Shown: positions 34,675 to 42,010 of the stretch, one piece after another
Position numbering within the stretch: position 1 is the first letter of the stretch
How the letters are laid out: every line of letters starts with the position of its first letter
Assembly: GCF_014334325.1 (NCBI RefSeq)
Contig: NZ_JACSET010000008.1
Location: forward strand, 1-64,000
Direction: 5' to 3'
Source: Treponema sp. Marseille-Q4130
GTDB taxonomy: Bacteria > Spirochaetota > Spirochaetia > Treponematales > Treponemataceae
DNA: 64,000 nt
Notes under the pieces: generated by a model
What the model was told of the DNA's origin: nothing
The model's input: the letters and a program-made list of their open reading frames with translations, nothing else
Databases searched by the model: none
Position numbers and translations under genes: made by a program

Positions 34675-35406
34675 TTATACACTCCGCCATTTGTTTACTT
34701 GTTGCTGTTTGGTTTTGTTTCCTTCTGTGAGACAGGATACCACTCCGGCAATTAAAAAGTACACACTAATCGCACCGGCTAAACAAATCCAATATACAAT
34801 GGAGAAGTTCATAAAACAATCTACGCTACTTATTTTGCAAAGACGTAAAGCAAATATCACCGCATAAAAAAGACTCATAAGGCCTGAAACAATCGTCAAC
34901 ACAATCGAAGTGAGCAACGTGATTTTTGTAACGGAATAATTATATGCTTTTAAGCTCAAGGGACAGTAGTCAAAATCGCTATTTTCCGTATTAAGCATTG
35001 TCCGATATAAGTTTCCTGAAAATTTATATTCCAACTCGTAAATCTTTTCTTCCCACGTTTTTTGCCAAAACAGTGAGCCTTTATTCATTAATACCCAGCA
35101 GAGTGAAAAAAAATAGCAGAATAAAGAAGTTATTATCAATGCTAAAAGAGAAAGCCTCGGCAGATTATACACAGCGCTCAAGGAAAGCGGACGATACTTC
35201 TCGGTAAACAGGAAATTGAATAAGGCAAAATGCGCAGTAAAAGCGGCAAGAATAAACGCCCAATAATATGTTCCCCTCTTCCAAAACAGCTCTATTTCAA
35301 ATTGTCGTATTTCGTGTGCACGTTTATATGCCTCTTCTCTTTGTGCTTTACAGTTTATGGATGGGTCCGGAAGCAATCCCATACACTCCCAAAAATTATC
35401 GTTCAT
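34675..35406 (-). CDS. Four-pass membrane protein of unknown function
   Basis: 243 residues from the ATG at 35406, preceded by GGGAG. A cytoplasmic helix with YKRAHEIRQFEIELFWKRG leads into about four membrane segments (~48-70, ~82-105, ~165-190, ~205-230). The E-I-x-x-FWKR lead-in recalls the uncharacterised RipA-like small membrane proteins, but I am not sure. A 28-base near-palindrome lies directly in its leader. Confidence 0.65.
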   Translation of the reverse strand: MNDNFWECMGLLPDPSINCKAQREEAYKRAHEIRQFEIELFWKRGTYYWAFILAAFTAHFALFNFLFTEKYRPLSLSAVYNLPRLSLLALIITSLFCYFFSLCWVLMNKGSLFWQKTWEEKIYELEYKFSGNLYRTMLNTENSDFDYCPLSLKAYNYSVTKITLLTSIVLTIVSGLMSLFYAVIFALRLCKISSVDCFMNFSIVYWICLAGAISVYFLIAGVVSCLTEGNKTKQQQVNKWRSV

Positions 35407-35428
35407 ATAAAATCTCCCTTTATAACGA

Positions 35429-35456
35429 TGCAGTATATTTTGAAAAATATACTGCA
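35429..35456 (-). promoter_or_regulatory. Perfect 13-bp inverted repeat in the leader
   Basis: Arms TGCAGTATATTTT and AAAATATACTGCA with a two-base centre lie 23 bases upstream of the membrane-protein start. It is a strong operator or attenuator candidate. Confidence 0.65.
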
Positions 35457-35472
35457 CTATACGATACATTTT

Positions 35473-35504
35473 GCCGCCGCTCGGTATTTTTACCGACCGG
35501 CGGC
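35473..35504 (-). terminator. Hairpin after the BspA-like gene
   Basis: GCCGCC...GGCGGC with inner CGGTA/TACCG forms a strong hairpin between the BspA-like gene and the membrane-protein gene. It lacks a clear T-run on the minus strand. Confidence 0.45.
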
Positions 35505-35582
35505 CGTACCGCATTATTCTATACGGTTTTGCTGAATGCAAAACCGCGCCGGACAGGCTAAATTATGTCTGTCTGACAAAGT

Positions 35583-37052
35583 TTACTCCGCAATAAACCA
35601 GCCTTTTTGCGCGCGCATTATCGGGGCATTCCTTTTATACCTTTCCAGCTCACTTGACGGCACTTTTATGCTGCGTGCCGTCAGTTTTTTGCAGCCGGAA
35701 AAAGCCTTGTCAAATTTACCTGCATTATAATTGCACTTTAGCGTAACAGCCGTAATCTTTTTGCAGCTGGAAAAGCATTCCCTCATATCGGTAACGCTGC
35801 TTGGGATCACGGGCGCTTGAGTAAGGCTGAAACAGCTGGAAAAGCACCAGCGCATATCGGTAACGCCGCTTGGGATCACGGGCGCTTGAGTAAGGCTTAT
35901 GCAGGCGGAAAAGCAGGAGCGCATATCGGTAACGCTGCTTGGGATCACGGGGGCTTGAGTAAGGCTGAAACAGCTGGAAAAGCAGTAGCTCATATCGGTA
36001 ACGCCGCTTGGGATCACGGGCGCTTGAGTAAGGCTTTCGCAGTTGGAAAAGCAGTCGCTCATAGCGGTAACGCCGGCAGGGATCACGGGCGCTTGAGTAA
36101 GGCTTTCGCAGCCGTAAAAGCATTCCCTCATATCGGTAACGCTGCTTGGGATCACGGGCGCTTGAGTAAGGCTTTCGCAGTCGCGAAAGCAGGAGCTCAT
36201 ATCGGTAACGCTGCTTGGGATCACGGGCGCTTGAGTAAGGCTTGTGCAGCCGTAAAAGCAGCCGCTCATATCGGTAACGCTGCTTGGGATCACGGGCGCT
36301 TGAGTAAGGCTTTTGCAGCCGGAAAAGCAGGAGCGCATATCGGTAACGCTGCTTGGGATCACGGGGGCTTGAGTAAGGCTTGTGCAGCCGTAAAAGCAGG
36401 AGCGCATATCGGTAACGCTGCTTGGGATCACGGGCGCTTGAGTAAGGCTTTCGCAGCCGTAAAAGCACCAGCTCATATCGGTAAGACCGGATATTTCTGC
36501 AAACTTAAGAGCAACTTTTTTAGTCGGGTTATCGTTTAGTATTTTTCCGAGTGCGCTCGGTTTTTCAGGATAGCCGCCGTCTCCCTTTAAGTCCGCCGCC
36601 GTAAGCCCTGTTACTTTGATGTAATAGATTCCGTTTATATCCGGTGCGGCAGTTTTAAGATGGTTGTCCAAATTTGCACCGTTTGCTCCGAATGGGACTT
36701 CAGCATACGTTGCCGGTGTAAAACTTACGTTCACTTTTGTGTCGGCACTTATCGTTACATCTGCAGTCGGACTTCCGGCGGTGCCGCCTTCTTCAAATGT
36801 TCCGCCGGTAATTGTCCACGTGTCAACTTTATAATCGGTTTCAGGCAATGCGGTAAACGTAATCACTGTGCCTTGTGTAACTTTGCCGTTTGCGGGAATT
36901 GCAGGCATTGCACTCACTGTTCCGTGTTCTCCTGCCGTCACCTCTACGGTGAAAGTTTCATCGCTTACTTCCGTTTTACATCCGATCGTACATAATGCGG
37001 CAAGCAAAATCGCCGCCGCAAGTATTCCGATTTTTTTTAAACAGGTTCTCAT
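35583..37052 (-). CDS. BspA-like lipoprotein with 10 repeats
   Basis: 489 residues. The signal ends in the lipobox TIGC near residue 25. Residues ~32-110 look like an InlB B-repeat-type beta module (GEHGTVSAMPAIPANGK, then ADTKVNVSFTPA). Residues ~195-440 are ten 23-residue units SSVTDMRSCFYGCxSLTQAPVIP, the BspA type of LRR. AGGAGGAACT precedes the ATG. Surface display and adhesion are family inference. It probably belongs to the unit starting at the operator-like promoter 37619-37666. Confidence 0.87.
   Translation of the reverse strand: MRTCLKKIGILAAAILLAALCTIGCKTEVSDETFTVEVTAGEHGTVSAMPAIPANGKVTQGTVITFTALPETDYKVDTWTITGGTFEEGGTAGSPTADVTISADTKVNVSFTPATYAEVPFGANGANLDNHLKTAAPDINGIYYIKVTGLTAADLKGDGGYPEKPSALGKILNDNPTKKVALKFAEISGLTDMSWCFYGCESLTQAPVIPSSVTDMRSCFYGCTSLTQAPVIPSSVTDMRSCFSGCKSLTQAPVIPSSVTDMSGCFYGCTSLTQAPVIPSSVTDMSSCFRDCESLTQAPVIPSSVTDMRECFYGCESLTQAPVIPAGVTAMSDCFSNCESLTQAPVIPSGVTDMSYCFSSCFSLTQAPVIPSSVTDMRSCFSACISLTQAPVIPSGVTDMRWCFSSCFSLTQAPVIPSSVTDMRECFSSCKKITAVTLKCNYNAGKFDKAFSGCKKLTARSIKVPSSELERYKRNAPIMRAQKGWFIAE
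35790..36480 (-). repeat. Tandem array, 10 x 69 bp, inside the BspA-like gene
   Basis: GGGATCACGGG recurs every 69 bases from 35803 to 36424. The period keeps the frame, so copy-number changes would shorten or lengthen the protein. Confidence 0.9.
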
Positions 37053-37135
37053 AGTTCCTCCTAGGTAAGTTTATTTGACTTAGTTTTTTATCGCTTTTGC
37101 AAAATTGCGTTTATACCCGCCGGTAATTTTTATTG

Positions 37136-37158
37136 CCGGTTATTAAAAAAATAACCGG
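37136..37158 (-). terminator. Hairpin between the small gene and the BspA-like gene
   Basis: CCGGTTATT and AATAACCGG form a perfect nine-base stem with an A5 (T5 on the minus strand) loop. Confidence 0.5.
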
Positions 37159-37180
37159 ACTTTGTTTTGATTTTGCTATG

Positions 37181-37513
37181 CTACTCCATGTTTGCAAGTA
37201 ATTTGTTTACTTGTTTCGCCGTCATACTGAGACCGATATTTCCGTTTTCTTCATTTCGGTTTCGAAATTCCTTTTGGATACCCTGTCTTGCTTTGCTGCC
37301 TTCAACTTCCGGTAATTTTTGCCTTAATTCAGATACAGCATCCATATACAGCTGTTCCAAATTGTAAAAACTTTTGATTTCTTCAAGATAATTTTTTATC
37401 CGTTTACGGTTGCGTTCATCCCTCTTTATATTCAAATTCACAAGATATGTTCCCAAAAAGGTTAAAAGCGATCCGAGAAGTGCAAAAATACCGTTAATAA
37501 TTGCTTCATGCAT
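37181..37513 (-). CDS. Small membrane-anchored coiled-coil protein
   Basis: 110 residues: one N-terminal membrane segment (AIINGIFALLGSLLTFLGTYLV, ~4-25), then a charged helical region (NIKRDERNRKRIKNYLEEIKSFYNLEQLY). The ATG at 37513 follows AAGGAA. No family recognised. It sits directly behind the promoter that carries the two-component-type operator. Confidence 0.6.
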   Translation of the reverse strand: MHEAIINGIFALLGSLLTFLGTYLVNLNIKRDERNRKRIKNYLEEIKSFYNLEQLYMDAVSELRQKLPEVEGSKARQGIQKEFRNRNEENGNIGLSMTAKQVNKLLANME

Positions 37514-37618
37514 ATGTATTCCTTCTAAAGACACCGGCCTAAAATTCTCCGGTATAACCTGTTATTAAAAAACGATTTTCAAACAAAAAAATCTGCGACA
37601 ATTTTATTGTTTACATTG

Positions 37619-37666
37619 ATTTTACACCTGTTTTTGCTTATGTAATAGGGGGTTTACTCCCGAAAA
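37619..37666 (-). promoter_or_regulatory. Operator-like site and -10, copy 2
   Basis: Minus strand: a 22-base site (37645-37666, core GGGAGTAAACCCCC) lies exactly 20 bases before TAAAAT (37619-37624). The same site and spacing are upstream of the two-component operon (39838-39885), with 20 of 22 bases identical. Confidence 0.65.
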
Positions 37667-37700
37667 AGTCGGGACAAACGGAAAAGTCAAAACTTCGGGA

Positions 37701-38603
37701 TTATGACCGAATCGGGTCGCATTTATGAGCCGGAATTTCTAGCCGCACTTCCGTTCCGGCTTCCGCATTGCTTTGCACAAAAAGAGAGCCGCCCAAAAGT
37801 TTTGCACGCATTTCCATTCCGCTCATGCCGAAGTGGTTTTGCGAATATCGTTCACGTTCCGTTTGTGCTGCTTCGGCAAAGCCCTGTCCGTCGTCAAAAA
37901 TCATTATGCAAATAAAATCTTCTCCGGTCTGCAAGTTTTGCTCCGGAACCGGCTCGGAACGGCGGTCGTTTCCGTTGCACCTTACTTTTCTTATGACAAT
38001 GCTTGTCTCGCTTGCTTTTGCGTGCGTTTTTGCATTGTTCAAGGCTTCCTGAATTATCCGTAAAATGTGATGTTTTTGCTCTTTTGAAAAATCGTCAAGC
38101 ATAACATCGGGAGAAACGAAAAACGAGCAGTCTATGCCGCTTTGCTCTTTGAACTGTTCGCACAAATCGTTTATGACGGTTTTAAAAGGAATGTTGCCGA
38201 CAGCCGGAACTGCAAAATTTCGAATGATCGTTCTGAGCTGCTTTTGATTTTGTTTTTCGAGACTGATGATTTTTTCGATTTTGAATTGTATTTCATCGCT
38301 TTTAAAATTATAATCGCTCAAAATCGCCGAAAGTTCTTTTTCTTTCAGAAGAAGCGTTTTTATGTTTTGGCTTACCGTATCGTGAAGTTCCCGACTTATA
38401 CGGTTTCGCTCCGCTTCCTGCGTCTGGATTATTTCCGAAATAAACTCCCGGTTTTTTTGTAATTTTTTGCGGTTCTTTATATTGCGGATCAAAATAAAAA
38501 GAACTGCGACAAAAGAGGTAAAACAGAGCACGATCAAAAAGAGAAAAAACGACGTGTAGAGGTTTAAGGCAAAAAGTAAATCCTGTAATTGCTGTTCGTT
38601 CAT
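37701..38603 (-). CDS. NarL-type sensor histidine kinase
   Basis: 300 residues. One N-terminal membrane segment (~10-40), a coiled linker, HisKA_3 with the phospho-His in ISRELHDTVSQNIK, then the ATPase domain (IIQEALNNAKTHAKAS, FDDGQGF, FGMSGMEMRAKLLGG). It shares a four-base ATGA overlap with the membrane-protein gene before it. It is homologous to the shortened kinase at 20548-21156. Confidence 0.9.
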   Translation of the reverse strand: MNEQQLQDLLFALNLYTSFFLFLIVLCFTSFVAVLFILIRNIKNRKKLQKNREFISEIIQTQEAERNRISRELHDTVSQNIKTLLLKEKELSAILSDYNFKSDEIQFKIEKIISLEKQNQKQLRTIIRNFAVPAVGNIPFKTVINDLCEQFKEQSGIDCSFFVSPDVMLDDFSKEQKHHILRIIQEALNNAKTHAKASETSIVIRKVRCNGNDRRSEPVPEQNLQTGEDFICIMIFDDGQGFAEAAQTERERYSQNHFGMSGMEMRAKLLGGSLFVQSNAEAGTEVRLEIPAHKCDPIRS

Positions 38604-39184
38604 AGTTTAATTACTCTATATATTCCGTAGCCTAAAAAAGTGGAAATCAGCCTGTCCAGCACGATGATCGGAATACGCGGCAAAAGATATGAAAGGAATA
38701 TTCCGAATTTTAAATTTTGGAATGCGATGTAAAAATCGTCGATTGCGGAAAATCGCGATAAGTTTCCGAAAAGCGGACGAATAAACGTGTTCAGCGCGCT
38801 TGCGGAAAAACAGGTTAAAAAAGCGGAAACGAATGCGATAATCAAAAGGTATAAAACCGTAACGGTATGACTGAAAAAGAATTCCTTTTTGTTGCGGCTG
38901 AAAATCCAAGTCGAAATGACTATCAGAATTCCGCAGATCGCATACAAAAAATCAAAGTAAAAAATTTCCGTTCCATAGATCACACACAGTAAAATCGTCA
39001 TAATCGGATTATAGAGAGCTGCGACGATCAGAGCCGGCACAAGCCCTGCATAAAAAACGAGAGCGACCGTAAAAATCGTGTCCATAAAAACGGGAAGCCG
39101 CAAATAAATGACGAGTAAGAAAGTTACAATATTCAAAGCAAGCGCCGCCGCGCAAAGAAGTGCCGTTTTATAAAATGCTTTCAA
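38600..39184 (-). CDS. Six-pass membrane protein of the two-component operon
   Basis: 194 residues, almost entirely hydrophobic with about six membrane segments. It lies between regulator and kinase with four-base overlaps on both sides, so it is probably a sensory partner of the kinase. The fold recalls ECF-type substrate components or MASE-like sensors, but no motif proves it. Confidence 0.72.
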   Translation of the reverse strand: MKAFYKTALLCAAALALNIVTFLLVIYLRLPVFMDTIFTVALVFYAGLVPALIVAALYNPIMTILLCVIYGTEIFYFDFLYAICGILIVISTWIFSRNKKEFFFSHTVTVLYLLIIAFVSAFLTCFSASALNTFIRPLFGNLSRFSAIDDFYIAFQNLKFGIFLSYLLPRIPIIVLDRLISTFLGYGIYRVIKL

Positions 39185-39831
39185 TTTAATCTCCCCATCT
39201 TTTCCAAGAATTCAAGTTTGCTTTTTACCCCTGCTTTGTCATACAAAATCGTAAGATAATTTACAACGGTTTTTTCGGTGATGCCGAGAGCGGCGGCAAC
39301 TTCGGCGTTTGTGTTATGGATTGTCAGCGCATCCGAAAGGAGTTTTTCTTTTTTGGTAAAAGTCTGATTTATGTGGTTCACTTCCAAAAGGCCTGTTACA
39401 AGCTCCGCCTGAATGTATGTTTTTCCGTCAGACACGGCGCGAATCGCTGCAAGCAGGATTTCTTCATCCGCATTTTTTGAAACAAAACCTTTTGCTCCGA
39501 CGGCAGAACTTACGGCGTGTTCTACGAATCCCCCCGAATCATGACTTGAATACGCGATGCACGGAACGCCGAGTTCGGTAAAACGGCGGATTATTTCAAA
39601 ACCGCAATTTTCTTCGTGGGCTGCCGAATATTCGGCTTTGAAAGAAATGTCCACGACGGCGATATAGTTGTTCGGAGAGCAGGACGCGCGAAACGCTTCG
39701 AGAATTTTTTCGCATTCCGTCCAAGTTCCCGCTTCATGCGTAACCTTGTATTTTGAATGAGTTTCTATCCAGCTTTTTATTCCGCTTCTCAACAGAGTGT
39801 GGTCATCGCAAAGAATTATATTCGGAATCAT
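39181..39831 (-). CDS. LuxR/NarL-type response regulator
   Basis: 216 residues. Receiver: ILCDDHTLLRSGI, phospho-Asp in AVVDISFK, and Lys in GFVSKNADE. HTH: TFTKKEKLLSDALTIHNTNAEVAAALGITEKTVVNYL. First gene of regulator, membrane protein, kinase. The ATG is six bases after TAAAAT with no ribosome-binding site. The upstream site 39864-39885 suggests autoregulation. Confidence 0.88.
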   Translation of the reverse strand: MIPNIILCDDHTLLRSGIKSWIETHSKYKVTHEAGTWTECEKILEAFRASCSPNNYIAVVDISFKAEYSAAHEENCGFEIIRRFTELGVPCIAYSSHDSGGFVEHAVSSAVGAKGFVSKNADEEILLAAIRAVSDGKTYIQAELVTGLLEVNHINQTFTKKEKLLSDALTIHNTNAEVAAALGITEKTVVNYLTILYDKAGVKSKLEFLEKMGRLN

Positions 39832-39837
39832 AATTGT

Positions 39838-39885
39838 ATTTTATATGAAAAAAGCGATGATTTATAGGGAGTTTAGTCCCGAAAA
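39838..39885 (-). promoter_or_regulatory. Operator-like site and -10, copy 1
   Basis: A 22-base site (39864-39885, core GGGAGTTTAGTCCC on the plus strand) is 20 bases before TAAAAT (39838-39843). It covers the -35 position, as for an activator-dependent promoter. Confidence 0.65.
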
Positions 39886-39974
39886 TTTTATGATATCGAT
39901 ACTGTTTGTTTTTTCGATAAAGTTTTATTTCTTAAAAGGGTAACGCACAAGCGGAACTTCGCTGTATTTTCTCA

Positions 39975-40003
39975 TTGCCACGCTTCCGTTTTTGCGGTAC
40001 AGT
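39975..40003 (+). promoter_or_regulatory. Promoter of tdk
   Basis: TTGCCA and TACAGT are 17 bases apart, 19 bases before the start, giving a leader of about 12 bases. Confidence 0.6.
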
Positions 40004-40022
40004 AGCGTGCAAGCGGGGTGTT

Positions 40023-40598
40023 ATGGTTGAGCTGATTACGGGGCCGATGTTTTCGGGAAAGTCGACGCTATTGTTTCAAAAAATGGAGCGCTACGTATAC
40101 GCGCATAAAAAAATCATCCTTGTCCGTCCCGACCGCGATACGCGGAGTTTTTTTTCGCATTCGCCGCTCGAAAACGCTCTGCGCCGGCTCGCAGAATCGA
40201 AAGAGATCGACACGGTTTCGCTTTCCTCGTTTGACGGGGGAAAGCGTTTCGATGAATACGACGCCGTGTTCGTTGACGAATATTTTATGATAAAAAACTG
40301 CGCCGCGCTTGCGATCGAGTGCCGAAAAGATCAGGACGTCTATTTTGCGGGTCTGCTTGCAACATCGGAATGTACGCTTTTTGCCGAAGCTGCCCGGCTC
40401 CTGCCGTATTGCGATTCGATCATCAAATTGAACGGCGTGTGCACGCAGTGCGCGAGCCAAGTCGGCAACTATTCGTATTATATGCAGGGCGCAAAGACAA
40501 GCGATATCGTCGTCGGCGACAGTGAATACACGTGCCTTTGCCGAGACTGCTATTTGAAAAATCAAAAAGAAAAAGAAACGCAGCTCACGCTCGAATAA
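40023..40598 (+). CDS. tdk: Thymidine kinase
   Basis: 191 residues; phosphorylates thymidine with ATP for salvage. The P-loop TGPMFSGKST is at residues ~6-15, the catalytic Glu in FVDEYFM (family DEAQF), the lasso Cys pair in CTQCAS and the second pair in CLCRDC bind zinc. Start at 40023 gives the normal family N-terminus and has GGGGTG close upstream. Confidence 0.94.
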   Translation: MVELITGPMFSGKSTLLFQKMERYVYAHKKIILVRPDRDTRSFFSHSPLENALRRLAESKEIDTVSLSSFDGGKRFDEYDAVFVDEYFMIKNCAALAIECRKDQDVYFAGLLATSECTLFAEAARLLPYCDSIIKLNGVCTQCASQVGNYSYYMQGAKTSDIVVGDSEYTCLCRDCYLKNQKEKETQLTLE

Positions 40599-40700
40599 AG
40601 CGTTTTATCCCGCAGCTCATGCCGGAGTAGGGCGAACCGCTTGCAATGCATTGTATGCGCCACAGACGGATGTGCCGGCCTTACAGGTTTTAGAGGTAAG

Positions 40701-41717
40701 CTATTGAATGCTTTGGATGCTTTCCCACGTGCCCTTGCCCCATTTCGCTTCGAACATCGGGGGCAGCGTTTTGAGCGTCGCCACTCTAAAGCTTTCGACG
40801 TCGGGCGTGATGATCGTAATGCCTTGCGATTTCAGCGTCGCGATCAATTCGTTTTCCTGTCTGACGATTTCGTCGTTTTGCCATTCGATGTTTTTTACGA
40901 GCGACGCTTGGACGATTTCCCTGTCGGCCGGATCGAGCTTTTGCCACGTGTTTTCGTTGATGACGACGAGCAACGGTGTCATGATATGCCCTGTAAGGAT
41001 GACGTATTTTTGCACTTCTTGGAATTTTGCGGATGCAAACGTCGGCAGCGGGTTTTCCTGTGCATCGACGATATTGTACTGCAGCGCGATATAGAGTTCG
41101 CTGAACGTGATCGGCCGTGAATTCGAACCCCATGAGTGCGCCATCGCGACGAAGATATCGTTTTCCGGGACACGGATTTTCATGCCGGCGCAGTCGGCGA
41201 CCGAATGCACCTCTTTTGTCGATGTCGAAAGGTGGCGCGTTCCGTAATACATCGCACCGAGCAGACGCATACCGCTGCCCGCGAGTTCTTCGCTTATTTT
41301 TTGTCCGAACGGACCGTTGAGCGCTTTTTCGAGATGCTCGATATTGCGCCAAATATACGGCGCTTCGGCTATCGTCACCGACGGAGCGTAGAGTCCGAAG
41401 TTTGCGGCACCTTCGCTTACCATATCGATGCTGCCGGTCTGCGTACCGCGAATCAAATCCATACTCGCACCAAGCTGAGCGGCGGGAAATCCTTTGATTT
41501 CTATGCGACCTTTCGTCTGCTGCGATACTTCGTTTGCGACGCGAACCATCATTTGCGAAGCAGGGTGATCGACCGGATGAACCGACGCCCACCGTATGGT
41601 TACGGGTTTACCGTTTGTGCTTGCTCTTGTCTGTCCTTGTTTACTTTTGTTTACCCTTGCCGCCGCCAGTCCGCAGATCAGTAAAACCGATACTACCGTA
41701 GAGACTACTTTTTTCAT
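40701..41717 (-). CDS. TRAP transporter substrate-binding protein (DctP), stand-alone
   Basis: 338 residues with a signal peptide. The TRAP motifs RWASVHPVDHPASQ and the carboxylate-binding Arg in GMKIRVPENDIF are present. It is closely similar through nearly its whole length to the binding protein at 50500-51507, including the last 80 residues, and shares its promoter type. It has no permease of its own beside it and probably feeds the permease at 48520-50303. Confidence 0.92.
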   Translation of the reverse strand: MKKVVSTVVSVLLICGLAAARVNKSKQGQTRASTNGKPVTIRWASVHPVDHPASQMMVRVANEVSQQTKGRIEIKGFPAAQLGASMDLIRGTQTGSIDMVSEGAANFGLYAPSVTIAEAPYIWRNIEHLEKALNGPFGQKISEELAGSGMRLLGAMYYGTRHLSTSTKEVHSVADCAGMKIRVPENDIFVAMAHSWGSNSRPITFSELYIALQYNIVDAQENPLPTFASAKFQEVQKYVILTGHIMTPLLVVINENTWQKLDPADREIVQASLVKNIEWQNDEIVRQENELIATLKSQGITIITPDVESFRVATLKTLPPMFEAKWGKGTWESIQSIQ

Positions 41718-41768
41718 GTCGTTTCCCCAATTTGAAATATTGTTTTGTATATAATTTTTTTCATCAGT

Positions 41769-41797
41769 ATAGTAGCATGAGTTTTTGAAACTGTCAA
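41769..41797 (-). promoter_or_regulatory. Promoter of the stand-alone binding protein
   Basis: TTGACA and TACTAT are 17 bases apart. The spacer and flanks closely match 51557-51585. Two A8-TTTGACA units lie in tandem at the -35. Confidence 0.7.
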
Positions 41798-41923
41798 ATT
41801 TTTTTTGTCAAATTTTTTTTGTGATTTTTTTACGATGTGCGGATGATTGTTTCGGTGATATGCTGTTATATAGCCTGACAGGGTAGGTACAGCGACGGCT
41901 GCGTTTTATAAAAAGCGGCGGGC

Positions 41924-41960
41924 GGGACAGTCGAAAAACAGGCGGTTTTCAGACAGTCCC
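41924..41960 (-). terminator. Hairpin after fucI
   Basis: GGGACTGTC and GACTGTCCC flank a T/A-rich inner part on the minus strand, followed after a G+C stretch by CTTTTTAT. Probable end of the fucI transcript. Confidence 0.5.
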
Positions 41961-42010
41961 GGCTTCGGATCTTGTTCCGCTGCGCTCAGCCGGCCGCTTC
42001 GGCTGAACCG

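Noticed and set aside
34563-34755. A transposase or other gene fragment beside the G+C hairpin
   Set aside because: No transposase motif is visible in any frame; the hairpin alone is not enough.
35817-36539. A 240-codon plus-strand frame and a minus-strand shadow in the BspA-like array
   Set aside because: Both are shadows of the 69-base repeat; the true frame has the lipoprotein signal.
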